A DNA stretch of 64,000 nt from RGIG2134 sp964461115 (GCA_964461115.1 CAYWSX010000003.1:62001-126000), one strand, 5' to 3'. Positions 34,565 to 44,170 are shown, counted from the first letter of the stretch. The notes: generated by a model from the letters alone, not told the origin. Translations and numbers: made by a program.

Positions 34565-35872
34565 ATGAAAAATAAAATCATTATGTTTTGGGCTATCGTA
34601 GCCATCGTGATTGCATCTGTCGTTGTTATCGCCGTAAAACCGACAAAACTCGGTTTAGACCTGGTCGGCGGCTCAAGATTGGTTCTTGAAGCACAAACAA
34701 CAGCTACAATCCCGAAAATCACTCCTGATATGATGGACAGCTTGCAGTTTGCCATCGAAAACAGGGTAAATGCACTCGGCGTATCCGAGACAATCGTTCA
34801 AAAAACAGGCGAAAAAAGACTTTTAATCGAAATTCCTAACGTCTCCGACCCTAAACAGGCGAGAGAATTCCTCGGTGAAACAGCCGAACTGGTTTTCAAG
34901 CGTCCGGGACCGATTTTAAATAATGCTCAAACTTGGCAAGAAACAGGTTTGACAGGTATCGATGTTAAAAAAGCAATGGTGACAACAACATCCGGCAACC
35001 AGTGGGCTGTAAGCTTAGAATTCAACGGAAAAGGGACTAAAAAGTTTGCGGAATTGACAAGAGAGCTTGTCGGACAGCCTATGGCAATCTTTTTTAACGG
35101 AGACATGCAGTCAGCGCCGACAATCCAAGAGCCAATCCTCGGCGGTCAGGCTCAAATTACGGGCGGCGAAAACGGTTTCGCGTACGAAGACGCGAAGAAA
35201 ATGGTTGACCTTTTAAACGCAGGCGCACTCCCTGTTCCTGCAAAAATTATCGAAGAAAACACAGTCGGGCCGACTCTCGGTGCTGACAGTATCGAAAAAA
35301 GTAAAATGGCTGGCGCAATCGGTATCGGCGTCGTAATGTTGTTTATGATTTTGTATTACCGCGTTCCGGGAATCATCGCGAACATCGCACTTTGCATTTA
35401 CGGCGTAATTTTGTTTGCAATATTTAAAATTGTTCCTGTAACCCTTACTCTTGCAGGTATAGCGGGTTTCATCCTGTCTGTAGGTATGGCTGTTGACGCG
35501 AACATTCTTATCTTTGAGAGAACAAAAGAAGAGTTGAAGCAGGGCAGGACTCTCTTCACCGCGATAAACTCAGGTTTTGACCGTGCGTTCACAAGTATCT
35601 TTGATTCAAATATGACAACTATCATCACGTGCGTAATTCTTTACCTCCTCGGCACAAGTATTGTCAAGGGTTTCGCCCTGACACTGGCTTTAGGGGTAAT
35701 CGTGAGTATGTTTACGGCAATTACCGTGACCAAAAACTTTATGCACTTATTATTCGGGACAGGGCAGCTTAAACACCCTCAATGGTTTGGTTTACGCCAA
35801 AAAGACATCGGCGAAGCTTATCAGGCTTCCGAAACCAAGCGTGAAAAAGCAAGATTTGGTGTTTTAGATTAA
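34565..35872 (+). CDS. secD: Protein translocase subunit SecD
   Basis: SecD with SecF uses proton motive force to help pull proteins out of the SecYEG channel. The 435-residue protein has the N-terminal helix, 'KLGLDLVGGSRLVLEAQ', the periplasmic P1 domain and a C-terminal block of about five helices with 'VGPTLGADSIEKSKMAG', 'MAVDANILIFERTKEEL' and 'SGFDRAFTSIFDSNMTT'. ATG 34565 is chosen because GGGGA lies six bases upstream; the frame is open from TTG 34538. secF follows after 16 bases with its own AAAGGAG. Confidence 0.96.
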   Translation: MKNKIIMFWAIVAIVIASVVVIAVKPTKLGLDLVGGSRLVLEAQTTATIPKITPDMMDSLQFAIENRVNALGVSETIVQKTGEKRLLIEIPNVSDPKQAREFLGETAELVFKRPGPILNNAQTWQETGLTGIDVKKAMVTTTSGNQWAVSLEFNGKGTKKFAELTRELVGQPMAIFFNGDMQSAPTIQEPILGGQAQITGGENGFAYEDAKKMVDLLNAGALPVPAKIIEENTVGPTLGADSIEKSKMAGAIGIGVVMLFMILYYRVPGIIANIALCIYGVILFAIFKIVPVTLTLAGIAGFILSVGMAVDANILIFERTKEELKQGRTLFTAINSGFDRAFTSIFDSNMTTIITCVILYLLGTSIVKGFALTLALGVIVSMFTAITVTKNFMHLLFGTGQLKHPQWFGLRQKDIGEAYQASETKREKARFGVLD

Positions 35873-35888
35873 TTTAAAGGAGAAAATA

Positions 35889-36911
35889 ATGTCCGAGACT
35901 AATGTTATTGGAAATAAAAACATAATAGACGTCGTAAAATACAGATGGATGTGGCTTGTATTATCGATATTACTGATTTTGCCGGGGCTTGGTGCAATGA
36001 TATACTCAACAATCACATATCCGACCCACACACCGGTTAAAGTCGGTATCGACTTCACCGGCGGTACTGTTTTGCAGTATGGTGTGGAAAAATCGGTCAG
36101 TAACAATGATGTATCAAAATTGAGACAAATACTTGCGCAAAACAAGATTGAAAATCCGACAATCCAAATCATCAGCGTAAACAACGACGAAAACAGCAAC
36201 GTCAAAAATAATATCAAACAAATTATTTCAATAAGAACAAAGTTTATCGACGAGAAAGACACAACTTCGATTTCTCAGGTGTCCGGTTCTGTAATGAAAG
36301 AGTATCCGAAAGCTGAAATGATTTCGATTAACTCTGTCGGGCCCACACTTGGAAACGAACTGTTCAAAAACTCGTTGATTGCAATGGGGCTTGCGTTTTT
36401 AGGGATTGTCGTTTACCTTTCGGTGCGTTTCCAGCTTGATTATGCGATTATCGCGCTGATTTCACTCTTGCATGACGCTTTGTTTGTACTTGGAGCTTTT
36501 TCAATTCTCGGCTTGATGTACAACGTTGAAATCGACAGTTTGTTCATCACAGCGATTATGACAGTTATCGGGTTCTCGAACCACGATACAATCGTCGTAT
36601 TTGACCGTGTGAGAGAAAACATGAGATTTTTGGCGAAGAAAGCAAGCTTCGACGAGATTGTCAACGCCAGTGTAAACCAAACGCTGGCAAGAAGTATCAA
36701 CACTTCTTTAACAACGTTGATTACACTCTTGGCTTTGTATTTCTTCGGAGGTGTAACCACTAAAAACTTCGTACTGGCAATGATTTTGGGTATCGCAATC
36801 GGCACATACTCAAGTATTTTCTTTGCAAGTATGGTTCTTGCTTGGCACAGGGATTGGGAAACCAAGAAAAAAGGTAAATCAATTACCGCGCCGGTTGAAA
36901 GTAAGGTTTAA
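35889..36911 (+). CDS. secF: Protein translocase subunit SecF
   Basis: The 340-residue partner of SecD has 'KVGIDFTGGTVLQYG', 'NSVGPTLGNELFKNSLIAM', 'GFSNHDTIVVFDRVREN' and 'NQTLARSINTSLTTLI' over six predicted helices. The usual NDTIV is NHDTIV here. AAAGGAG is eight bases upstream. A strong terminator follows, ending the secD-secF transcript. Confidence 0.96.
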   Translation: MSETNVIGNKNIIDVVKYRWMWLVLSILLILPGLGAMIYSTITYPTHTPVKVGIDFTGGTVLQYGVEKSVSNNDVSKLRQILAQNKIENPTIQIISVNNDENSNVKNNIKQIISIRTKFIDEKDTTSISQVSGSVMKEYPKAEMISINSVGPTLGNELFKNSLIAMGLAFLGIVVYLSVRFQLDYAIIALISLLHDALFVLGAFSILGLMYNVEIDSLFITAIMTVIGFSNHDTIVVFDRVRENMRFLAKKASFDEIVNASVNQTLARSINTSLTTLITLLALYFFGGVTTKNFVLAMILGIAIGTYSSIFFASMVLAWHRDWETKKKGKSITAPVESKV

Positions 36912-36926
36912 TTAACAAATACAAAT

Positions 36927-36958
36927 AAAAACTCCTGTATAACAAACAGGAGTTTTTT
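36927..36958 (+). terminator. Rho-independent terminator of secD-secF
   Basis: Stem AAAACTCCTGT/ACAGGAGTTTT around a short A-rich loop, followed by T residues. Confidence 0.92.
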
Positions 36959-37017
36959 GTTATAAAAGAAATATATTTGGGAATATACATAACAGATATT
37001 AAAAACAAAGAGGCAAT

Positions 37018-37764
37018 ATGACTCTGAAAATATTTAAAGAAAAATTCAAATATGAAAGAAAAAAAGGTTTTACTCTTGCTGAAACACTTGTAACGCTCAC
37101 TATTATAGGAGTAATTGCAGCATTAACAATCCCGACCTTGATTAGCAAATACCAGAAACATACCTATACAGTTGGGTTAAAAAAAGGCTTTTCAATAATA
37201 AGCCAAGCGGCAAAAATGGCACCAACTATTACCGACTGCGAATTTGGAGCATATCGATGGGCGGGCATGGAAATTCCTGAGTGCAATATTTACAACAAAG
37301 AAAAAGACGGAGATTACAATTTATTTCTGATATCAAAAGCCCTTAAAACTATCAAACATTCAACAGCCGAAAAACTTTATAATGGAAAATTACCGGGAGA
37401 CGGCTCCATATTTAATACGTACTTAGATGGTATTGTCACTGCTGATGGAATGTATTTAATTGATTCCGGAAATGGAGGCATTTATATTTTGGATATAAAT
37501 GGTGCGAAAAAACCAAATAAGTTTGGCAGAGACATATTTGGGTTCGAGTTCACCGTCTTAGAAAATAATGGAATTCCTGCGGGAATTTTTATGCCTCAGG
37601 GCAGCATAATACAGTCTATGTATTACGGACAGCCATTCCAATATTATTACTGGAATACAAACGGGCTAAAGTATTGCCGAACAGATTTAGTAGAAAGCAA
37701 TCCATATCATGCATATTATTTTTGCACAGCAAGAGTCCTTGAAGAAGGCGCAATGAATTACTAG
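37018..37764 (+). CDS. Type IV pilin-like protein, distant copy 4
   Basis: The 248-residue protein has a longer basic leader than the array copies (16 residues before GFTLAETLVTLTIIG), then the family core YQKHTYTVGLKKGF, cysteines at TDCEFG and IPECNIY, the segment 'DINGAKKPNKFGRDIFGF' and the tail CTARVLEEGAMNY. AGAGG precedes ATG 37018. It lies 31 kb from the other three copies, alone between secF and a convergent gene whose stop codon abuts its own. The shared tail shows it is the same family. Confidence 0.87.
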   Translation: MTLKIFKEKFKYERKKGFTLAETLVTLTIIGVIAALTIPTLISKYQKHTYTVGLKKGFSIISQAAKMAPTITDCEFGAYRWAGMEIPECNIYNKEKDGDYNLFLISKALKTIKHSTAEKLYNGKLPGDGSIFNTYLDGIVTADGMYLIDSGNGGIYILDINGAKKPNKFGRDIFGFEFTVLENNGIPAGIFMPQGSIIQSMYYGQPFQYYYWNTNGLKYCRTDLVESNPYHAYYFCTARVLEEGAMNY

Positions 37765-38625
37765 TTATCTCGGTGTAGAACTTGAGTTTTGAGGAAATTC
37801 GATTCCGCGTTTTTTGAGACGTTTTTCAATGTCTCTGTACCACGGAAGTTTTTGTTTGAATAAAATCCTGTAATCATCAAGCTGACCTTGAGAAATACTT
37901 CTAAAATGCTCATCACAAAAAGCCGTGAAGCTGCTTGCGATGTTATGAGTCATCTCATGCCTGTCGAACTTCGACTCGGTAAGAACTTCTGAAACACCGA
38001 TATCAACAAGTATTTCCGGCCTATGCTCACGAAGGAAGCAATACTCAATGGAGATAGGGATTAGGTTAACACCGCCTGCCTGTTTAACAACATTCTGCGC
38101 AATATATGCCAAACCTGTCTGAAACTCGACAGGACGATAGTGCGGCGGGCGAATTATTCCTTGCGGGAAAATCCACAACGCGGTATTTTTCTTTTTATCA
38201 GACGAAAGAAGTTCTACAGAGTGTTTCAACGCCGCCATAGCCGATTGCGCCGATTTTTTATTGACAGGATACGCACCCGCATAGTTAAAGAGCGGGAATC
38301 GGTTCATCTCCTCAATCATCATAGTAATTCTTTTCTTAAAAAGACGCTTTGAGAGATTATAGCAAACTATGCCGTCCCACCAATTACAGTGCTGGGCGTA
38401 AAAAATACAAGGATAATCAGGATTGTATGTTTCATCAAAGCGTGCTTTATTAGCATATCGCATAGCAAAAAACCTATGCTCAATCATGCTTGAGAAGACA
38501 TAATCCGCAACCCAAACCCAAAAAGGCACCCATTTTGCCTTTCTGAATTTTTCGTTCCTGTTTCTTAGCTGAGTTGGCGGAACATCAAGATATAAAGGTT
38601 CCTTCTCTAAAACTTCTTTGCTCAT
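37765..38625 (-). CDS. PlsC-like lysophospholipid acyltransferase
   Basis: The 286-residue protein has the acyltransferase motif HCNWWD (H79 to D84), 'MMIEEMNRFPLFNYAGAYPV' and 'LWIFPQGIIRPP', the blocks used by PlsC-type enzymes to acylate lysophosphatidic acid or other lipids at the inner face of the membrane. A hydrophobic N-terminal stretch around 33-48 may anchor it. It is the last gene of oppB-oppC-mgtC-TPR-plsC. True substrate (glycerolipid, glycan or carotenoid) is open. Confidence 0.82.
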   Translation of the reverse strand: MSKEVLEKEPLYLDVPPTQLRNRNEKFRKAKWVPFWVWVADYVFSSMIEHRFFAMRYANKARFDETYNPDYPCIFYAQHCNWWDGIVCYNLSKRLFKKRITMMIEEMNRFPLFNYAGAYPVNKKSAQSAMAALKHSVELLSSDKKKNTALWIFPQGIIRPPHYRPVEFQTGLAYIAQNVVKQAGGVNLIPISIEYCFLREHRPEILVDIGVSEVLTESKFDRHEMTHNIASSFTAFCDEHFRSISQGQLDDYRILFKQKLPWYRDIEKRLKKRGIEFPQNSSSTPR

Positions 38626-38644
38626 ATTACTGTTTTACCATATT

Positions 38645-39946
38645 TTACTTCTTTTTTGAATAACCCTTCTTACTATTTTTACCCTTCGTTACGTCAAACT
38701 TTTGTTTAACATAAAGTTGTGATGACACCTTAGGGTTTTTACTTAAATAAATTCTCATATTTACTGTTTTGTATTGCTGAATGAGATTTTTCTTGGTTCT
38801 TATTACCAGAGTCACGTCAAGGTGCTTTGTTGTTGGTTTCAATTCCGCATTTGGCGTTACAACTGCCTCCACGTATTCATGAATTTTTTCACCTTTTTCA
38901 TCGTAAAATTCAACAAGAACCGAAAGTTTGGGAATATTTTCCGTTGTCATATTACGAATATCAAAGTCTATGATTAAATCGCACTCATTTTTAATAGGAT
39001 AATTTTTAATCTTAAAACTGTAATCCGTCATTTTTATTTCATCAGATCGAAGCACATTTCTTTTCATATATGACTGAAGTCTGGAAAGCTTTGTATCATA
39101 GAGTTCGCTTTTTGTGCTTTGACCAAGATAAAGCATTTGCATTTTTAAAGAAAATAATAATTTTTTATAAATATCAAAATTTATTATCGAAGAATCTTTT
39201 TTCATAATTTTTTCAAGATAGTCGACTGAAAGCTCAGGACTATCGTCCAGATGAAGCAATGCAAGCTTATACATGACGACTGGATCCTGTTCATTTCCTA
39301 ACGCTTTTTCTAAAAGCTCTATTGCCGTTTTAGGCTGCTTCTGCGCGACATAATAATCTGCCATCGCGACATAAGACTCGGTCTGTGCGCGTGTTACCTC
39401 TTTTACATTAGAACTGTTAATCTTCTGCAAATAGGACAAAGAACGCGTATACTGCTCAAGCGCGTCCGAAAACTTATTTTCATTAAACAAGGCGTCACCG
39501 TAACTCTTATAAAACATGCCTTTTTGCCGCAAAACAGAATATCTTGCAGCATCTTTGATTCCCTCAATAATAATTTCGGCCTTGTCGTATTGCTTCTTAA
39601 ACAAAAATACATTTGCCAGTTTAAATGAAGCCTCAGTGTAGTCGTTGTGGCGTTTCTCAAGCGCAATCAGATATTGGTCTTCCGCCTGATTATAAGATTC
39701 CAGCATTTCATAAAGCTCGCCGAGTTTGAGATTGACAGAGGCGTCTCGAGGGTTCTCTTTTTCAGTATTTTTATATTTCGTTATCAGATAGCCTATCATA
39801 TCATTCTGCATTGCAAAATCATCTTCGGGGATACTGCTTTCTGCCCTAAAGCGCTCAGTAAGCAGCACAAACGCTGATATCACAACGAGTATAACCATTG
39901 TGATAAAAGCTGTCTTAAAATATTCACCGTAATTTTCTTTAGTCAT
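38645..39946 (-). CDS. Membrane-anchored TPR protein
   Basis: The 433-residue protein has one transmembrane helix (about 12-28) followed by several tetratricopeptide repeats (about 55-270; 'NLKLGELYEMLESYNQAEDQ', 'ASFKLANVFLFKKQYDKAE') and a C-terminal beta-rich domain (about 310-415), ending in a Lys-rich tail. It probably scaffolds protein contacts on the outer side of the membrane. It overlaps mgtC by eight bases. No specific family is recognised for the C-terminal domain. Confidence 0.72.
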   Translation of the reverse strand: MTKENYGEYFKTAFITMVILVVISAFVLLTERFRAESSIPEDDFAMQNDMIGYLITKYKNTEKENPRDASVNLKLGELYEMLESYNQAEDQYLIALEKRHNDYTEASFKLANVFLFKKQYDKAEIIIEGIKDAARYSVLRQKGMFYKSYGDALFNENKFSDALEQYTRSLSYLQKINSSNVKEVTRAQTESYVAMADYYVAQKQPKTAIELLEKALGNEQDPVVMYKLALLHLDDSPELSVDYLEKIMKKDSSIINFDIYKKLLFSLKMQMLYLGQSTKSELYDTKLSRLQSYMKRNVLRSDEIKMTDYSFKIKNYPIKNECDLIIDFDIRNMTTENIPKLSVLVEFYDEKGEKIHEYVEAVVTPNAELKPTTKHLDVTLVIRTKKNLIQQYKTVNMRIYLSKNPKVSSQLYVKQKFDVTKGKNSKKGYSKKK

Positions 39947-40679
39947 TTAATTCCACTATTGAAACGTTCGTTAGTTCTTTAATTTCACCGATAATATCGT
40001 TTACAAACTGTATCGGGTGTTTTTCTCTCGATTCAAAAACAAAAACAATTTTGCTTTGATATGTATCTTTGTCGTATTTTTTTCTGTTGATTTCTGTAAT
40101 GGTCGAAAAACTTTCTGTAATTATTTGATAAGCATCATCTGAAACAGAAACAGGACAAGTCACGCTTACTTTAAGTTTTTTCATACACTTTGAAGAATAT
40201 TTACTTAAAAAGTTTCTCTCAAAAATTCTGTTCAGAATTAAAACCCCGACAGAAAAAACCGTTGAAATAATCGCCAGCCAGTACATTCCGCAACCCGCAG
40301 CCATACCGATTGCAGCTGCAACCCATAAGGTCGCGGCTGTCGTCAAGCCTGAAATCGAAGACCCATGACGCAAAACCGTCCCGCCTCCGATAAAACCTAT
40401 ACCCGTAAGTATCTGTGCCGCAACACGCGCTGAATCTCGCACCGCACCGCTGTCCGACATCAAAATCGGAAAACCATATATGGAAAGTATCGTAAACACG
40501 CAAGAGCCAACACAAACCATAATATGCGTTCTCAAACCTGCCCATTTATTCGCAAACTCCCGCTCTAATCCTAGCGCAAACCCTAAAATTAACGACAACA
40601 CAAGGCAAGTCATGAGGTTAGTTGTCTTTGCCCCTAAATCAACCGTTAAATAATCCCCTAAAATATCCCCTAAATGCAT
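39939..40679 (-). CDS. MgtC/SapB family membrane protein
   Basis: The 246-residue protein has the MgtC signature 'LILGFALGLEREFANKWAGL', then 'GIGFIGGGTVLRHGSSISGL' and 'TTAATLWVAAAIGMAAG' in a block of about five helices, followed by a C-terminal cytoplasmic ACT-like domain. MgtC proteins bear on magnesium homeostasis or inhibit F-type ATPase; the role here is not known. AGGGAG precedes ATG 40679, and it starts seven bases after oppC ends. Confidence 0.88.
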   Translation of the reverse strand: MHLGDILGDYLTVDLGAKTTNLMTCLVLSLILGFALGLEREFANKWAGLRTHIMVCVGSCVFTILSIYGFPILMSDSGAVRDSARVAAQILTGIGFIGGGTVLRHGSSISGLTTAATLWVAAAIGMAAGCGMYWLAIISTVFSVGVLILNRIFERNFLSKYSSKCMKKLKVSVTCPVSVSDDAYQIITESFSTITEINRKKYDKDTYQSKIVFVFESREKHPIQFVNDIIGEIKELTNVSIVELND

Positions 40680-40686
40680 TTGCTCC

Positions 40687-41781
40687 CTATCTTACCTTAC
40701 TTTTCGGATCTAACACATCTCTTATTGTATCACCAATTAAGTTAAATGATAAGACTGCAACAAAAATTAAAAAACCGGGGGTCAAAAGCCAAGGTCGGGA
40801 GACGATATTTACATACTCCTGAGCCTCTTTCAACATATTTCCCCAGCTTGCATCAGGCTGCTGAATACCAAGCCCTAAAAAGCTCAAGCCCGACTCGGCA
40901 AGAATATATGAAGGTACGGAAAGCGTTATTGCAACAATAATATAACTCACCGTCTGAGGCAAAATATGTTTCGTAATAACTCTTAACTTTGAGGCGCCAT
41001 ATGCTTCAGCAGCCTTCACAAAATCCTGCGTTTTTATAGACAAAACCATGCCGCGGATTACACGTGAAAATCCTGCCCAGCCTATGAGGGCAAGAATTAC
41101 CGTAATCAGCAAAAACCTCTGCACGCTGGACATATTTGTCGGCAAAATAGCTGCCAGGATAATCAGCAGATAAAAACTCGGAATAGACATTATCGCCTCC
41201 GAAACTCTCATCATAATGTTATCAGCCCAACCGCCGAGATATCCTGAAAGCCCGCCGTAAAGCATTCCCAGCGGAAAAGATATAAACAAAGCCAAAAAGC
41301 CTATCGTAAGCGAAATTCGTCCGCCATGTAGCAGCCTCGAAAAATTATCACGACCGTTTATGTCCGTTCCGAGAACATAAAACCGCCCCTCAGGCGCAAC
41401 CCCGAACAAATGACGAGAGGTAGGAAAAATCCCTAAAAATTTATACGATTCACCTTTATTAAAAAGATTTATATAAAACTTCCTGCTTCTATCCAGCCTG
41501 TATGCAATATCAAACGTGTCTTCATCAAATTCGCGGACATAATTATAGGTATACGGACGAGACAGACGACCGTTCTCATCAATAGTGAAAACCTTGCTCG
41601 GCGGCGCATAAGACTGCTTCCTATCCGAAAACTCCTTCGAATACGGAGCCAAAAAACTTGCAAACGCAACACCAATATATAAAACCAAGAGCACAATAAG
41701 CGCAGTCAGCGCAAACTTGTCCCTTATAAGCTGCTTAAAAACATCCTTAAATGAAAATACCGTCAAAAACTGCTCGCTCAT
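40687..41781 (-). CDS. ABC transporter permease, OppC/DppC-like
   Basis: The 364-residue permease has one N-terminal helix, an unusually long periplasmic insert (about residues 45-145), then the five-helix core with 'GTDINGRDNFSRLLHGGRIS' and the EAA loop 'KAAEAYGASKLRVITKHILP'. The fold is that of peptide/nickel importers. It overlaps oppB by one base (TAATG). Neither a binding protein nor ATPases are encoded in the window, so they must lie elsewhere. Confidence 0.9.
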   Translation of the reverse strand: MSEQFLTVFSFKDVFKQLIRDKFALTALIVLLVLYIGVAFASFLAPYSKEFSDRKQSYAPPSKVFTIDENGRLSRPYTYNYVREFDEDTFDIAYRLDRSRKFYINLFNKGESYKFLGIFPTSRHLFGVAPEGRFYVLGTDINGRDNFSRLLHGGRISLTIGFLALFISFPLGMLYGGLSGYLGGWADNIMMRVSEAIMSIPSFYLLIILAAILPTNMSSVQRFLLITVILALIGWAGFSRVIRGMVLSIKTQDFVKAAEAYGASKLRVITKHILPQTVSYIIVAITLSVPSYILAESGLSFLGLGIQQPDASWGNMLKEAQEYVNIVSRPWLLTPGFLIFVAVLSFNLIGDTIRDVLDPKSKVR

Positions 41782-42749
41782 TAACTTATCCTCACTCTCG
41801 GGTCAACGATTTTCAAGAGAATATCGGCAATAAGATTACCGAGAACAAGCATTATCGTCCCCATCATCAACGATGCCATGACAAGGTTTATGTCAGACTT
41901 CAAAACCGCTTCCAAAATCAACCGCCCCAGCCCCGGATACTGAAAAACAAACTCCGTAAGTGCCGCACCGCTCAAAAGCGATGAAAACTCAAAACCCAAA
42001 AGCGTAATCATAGGATTTATCGCGTTTCTTAAAGCATGCTTATAAACAACCTTGGTTTCAGAAAGCCCCTTCGCCCGAGCAAATTTGACATAATCCGCCC
42101 CAAGTACGTCAAGAAGATTCCCTCTCATCTGACGCTGCAAACCCGACAACGAAATCGTGAAAAGAACCGTAACAGGCAACACAAGGTGCCATGCAACATC
42201 AAGAACTTTACCAATCGCAGGCAACCTCGAAAAATTAAACGAAGTCAGCCCGCCCGTCGGGAACCATCCCGATTTTACGGCAAAAATCAACAGCAAAAGT
42301 GCGAAAAAGAACGACGGGATAGCCATCCCGACACTTGTTATAACTGTCAAAACCCTATCAACAGGCTTTTTCCAATTCAATGCGGCAACAATCCCCAGCG
42401 GAATACCGACAAGCCACGTAAGCAGAATTACAACTGAAGTCAAAAGCAAAGTGTTCGGAATACGCTCCTTGAGCTTGTCCGAGACCTTTTCGCCCGTTAC
42501 ACTAACTCCAAGGTTTCCGGTCACAAAGCTTTTCGCCCATTTCAGATACTGTACGCCGATAGGTTTATCCAGCCCGAGGCGCTTAACCTCTTTATCAAGC
42601 GTTTCCTGCGAGATCGAAGGGTTGAGCTTGATTTCCGCAAGCGGGTCAACGGGACTCAATCGAATTATAAAAAAGCTGATTAAAGAGACTATAATCAAGA
42701 GCGGTATAGTCTGCAAAAGTCTTCTGAAAATATAAATCAGCAAATTCAT
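41781..42749 (-). CDS. ABC transporter permease, OppB/DppB-like
   Basis: The 322-residue permease shows the family N-terminus ('YIFRRLLQTIPLLIIVSLIS', 'RLSPVDPLAE'), 'NTLLLTSVVILLTWLVGIPL' and the EAA loop 'KFARAKGLSETKVVYKHALR'. It pairs with the next gene to form the channel of a peptide- or nickel-type importer. Its promoter abuts the start codon (TTGGCA-17-TAAAAT-6-ATG) and no Shine-Dalgarno sequence is present, so the five-gene transcript is probably leaderless. Confidence 0.92.
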   Translation of the reverse strand: MNLLIYIFRRLLQTIPLLIIVSLISFFIIRLSPVDPLAEIKLNPSISQETLDKEVKRLGLDKPIGVQYLKWAKSFVTGNLGVSVTGEKVSDKLKERIPNTLLLTSVVILLTWLVGIPLGIVAALNWKKPVDRVLTVITSVGMAIPSFFFALLLLIFAVKSGWFPTGGLTSFNFSRLPAIGKVLDVAWHLVLPVTVLFTISLSGLQRQMRGNLLDVLGADYVKFARAKGLSETKVVYKHALRNAINPMITLLGFEFSSLLSGAALTEFVFQYPGLGRLILEAVLKSDINLVMASLMMGTIMLVLGNLIADILLKIVDPRVRIS

Positions 42750-42755
42750 ACACTG

Positions 42756-42784
42756 ATTTTACATTAATCTTCGAAATTTGCCAA
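42756..42784 (-). promoter_or_regulatory. Promoter of the oppB-led operon, abutting the start codon
   Basis: TTGGCA (42784-42779) and TAAAAT (42761-42756) are 17 bases apart on the minus strand; six bases separate the -10 box from the ATG. Confidence 0.72.
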
Positions 42785-42839
42785 TTATACTAAGTGATTA
42801 GTATTTTGGGGGCAGCAAAAATATCTCGCAATAATGGTC

Positions 42840-43751
42840 TTAGTTAGATAACAATCCAGAACCGCCGGTATTCCCAAAGAATCCTCTGCCTAAATCTTCG
42901 TTACCGGGAATTTTATTTCCTTGTTTATCATAATATGTAATTTCTTGTTTGTAGCTGCGCCCAATGCTCTTCACAACTTTTTGAACTTGACCGTTTTCCC
43001 AGTAAAAAGTCTCCGCTTGAGCACTCGGACGCCCAGTGCTCATTGCAGAATACGAAGGAAAAACAAGCTCTTCCTTATATCCGGTTTTGCCGTTGTACAT
43101 TTGCTCTGCCGTTTTGACATAACTACCGTCTTTGTTTTTTAAACATGTCGTAATAAAATCCGGTTTGCCGTTTTCATCAAAAGCTATGTCTTGAGTTTGA
43201 CCTTTTTTGTAAATTTGTTCGTCTTTTACTTGCCCCCCAACAATATGTTTTCGCTCAAGCAATCTTCCGTTTTGCCCATACTCACATTCAACATATCCGG
43301 GGTATTTTTCCAGTCCGTTATTTCCCATAACATAGGTATTTGATCTCTTCAACCTCAATTCAGAACCGTCGCCTGAAAGTTTTCCATACTGGTAGGGGTG
43401 CATTACCATACAATTTTTACCTTGATGGATTCCTTTATCAACCGAGAACAAGGGTCGTGAACTGCCCTCCACACAAACATGAATAAGGTCGCCTTGTTTT
43501 TCGTGATTTCCTATAACTCTGAATCCATTGCTCACCAAACGCTTTAGATACGCGCCGATATTTTCACCCGCCTGCGGAACAACAAATATATCCCTAGTCA
43601 GAGCCTCAGAATTCTTCAATCCGCTGAGCTCATCTTTAAATACACGAGCGGCTCCATCCGCCGCATTTTTAATCCTGGAATAGCCGCAAAACGAAGGTGT
43701 AAAAGTTTTTTGCCTATTATTCACATTGCTTGAAACACCTAAAATCTTCAT
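42840..43751 (-). CDS. Hypothetical protein with MORN/YwqK-like repeats
   Basis: A 303-residue protein. The first 25 residues contain FTPSFCG (17-23), the recurring N-terminal motif. The middle and C-terminal parts hold repeated beta-hairpin units of the form 'E.Y.NGKTGYKEELVF', 'ETFYWENGQVQKVV', 'EITYYDKQGNKIPG', like MORN or YwqK antitoxin-type repeats. The end is Gly/Ser rich. Function unknown; it could be an effector-like or adaptor protein. It overlaps the upstream gene through ATGA, so the pair is co-translated. Confidence 0.65.
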   Translation of the reverse strand: MKILGVSSNVNNRQKTFTPSFCGYSRIKNAADGAARVFKDELSGLKNSEALTRDIFVVPQAGENIGAYLKRLVSNGFRVIGNHEKQGDLIHVCVEGSSRPLFSVDKGIHQGKNCMVMHPYQYGKLSGDGSELRLKRSNTYVMGNNGLEKYPGYVECEYGQNGRLLERKHIVGGQVKDEQIYKKGQTQDIAFDENGKPDFITTCLKNKDGSYVKTAEQMYNGKTGYKEELVFPSYSAMSTGRPSAQAETFYWENGQVQKVVKSIGRSYKQEITYYDKQGNKIPGNEDLGRGFFGNTGGSGLLSN

Positions 43752-44044
43752 TTTAGAATCCAGCTTTCAAACTTTCCGCCAATATTTTTAAATTGCCGAA
43801 CAAATCCCAATGCCGCACGAATTATAACAATATTGCTTGGCGTATTTTCGCCGCGATTATAGTGGAATTCAACATCAGTTCCGCCATTACGGATTCGTTT
43901 AAAGGTAAGATTTTTACCGTCATTGAATTCTGTTAAAATTTCTTTGCCATTCTGAAACTTTTCCAAAACAGTACGATAAACTGTTTTTCCACCGTTTTTA
44001 ACGGCTCTTTCAATTCGCTGGGGGACAATTGCAGACACTTTCAT
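43748..44044 (-). CDS. Hypothetical small protein (98 aa)
   Basis: The product begins MKVSAIVPQRIERAVKNGGK and has beta-strand-like repeats (VYRTVLEKFQNGKEILTEF, 'DGKNLTFKRIRNGGTDVEF') similar in style to its downstream neighbour, then a short helix. ATG 44044 is preferred because GGAG lies eight bases upstream; GTG 44050 is an alternative. It precedes the MORN-like gene with an ATGA overlap. No family recognised. Confidence 0.6.
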   Translation of the reverse strand: MKVSAIVPQRIERAVKNGGKTVYRTVLEKFQNGKEILTEFNDGKNLTFKRIRNGGTDVEFHYNRGENTPSNIVIIRAALGFVRQFKNIGGKFESWILK

Positions 44045-44170
44045 AAACACTTCTCCATGGTTGAGGTAACGTTACAAGGTTAACACAACCGCTCGCATAT
44101 ACATAGTATATGCGTAAATATTTTTTACATTTCTACACAGATTAAAAAAGATTTCTCAATTAAAAAGAGG

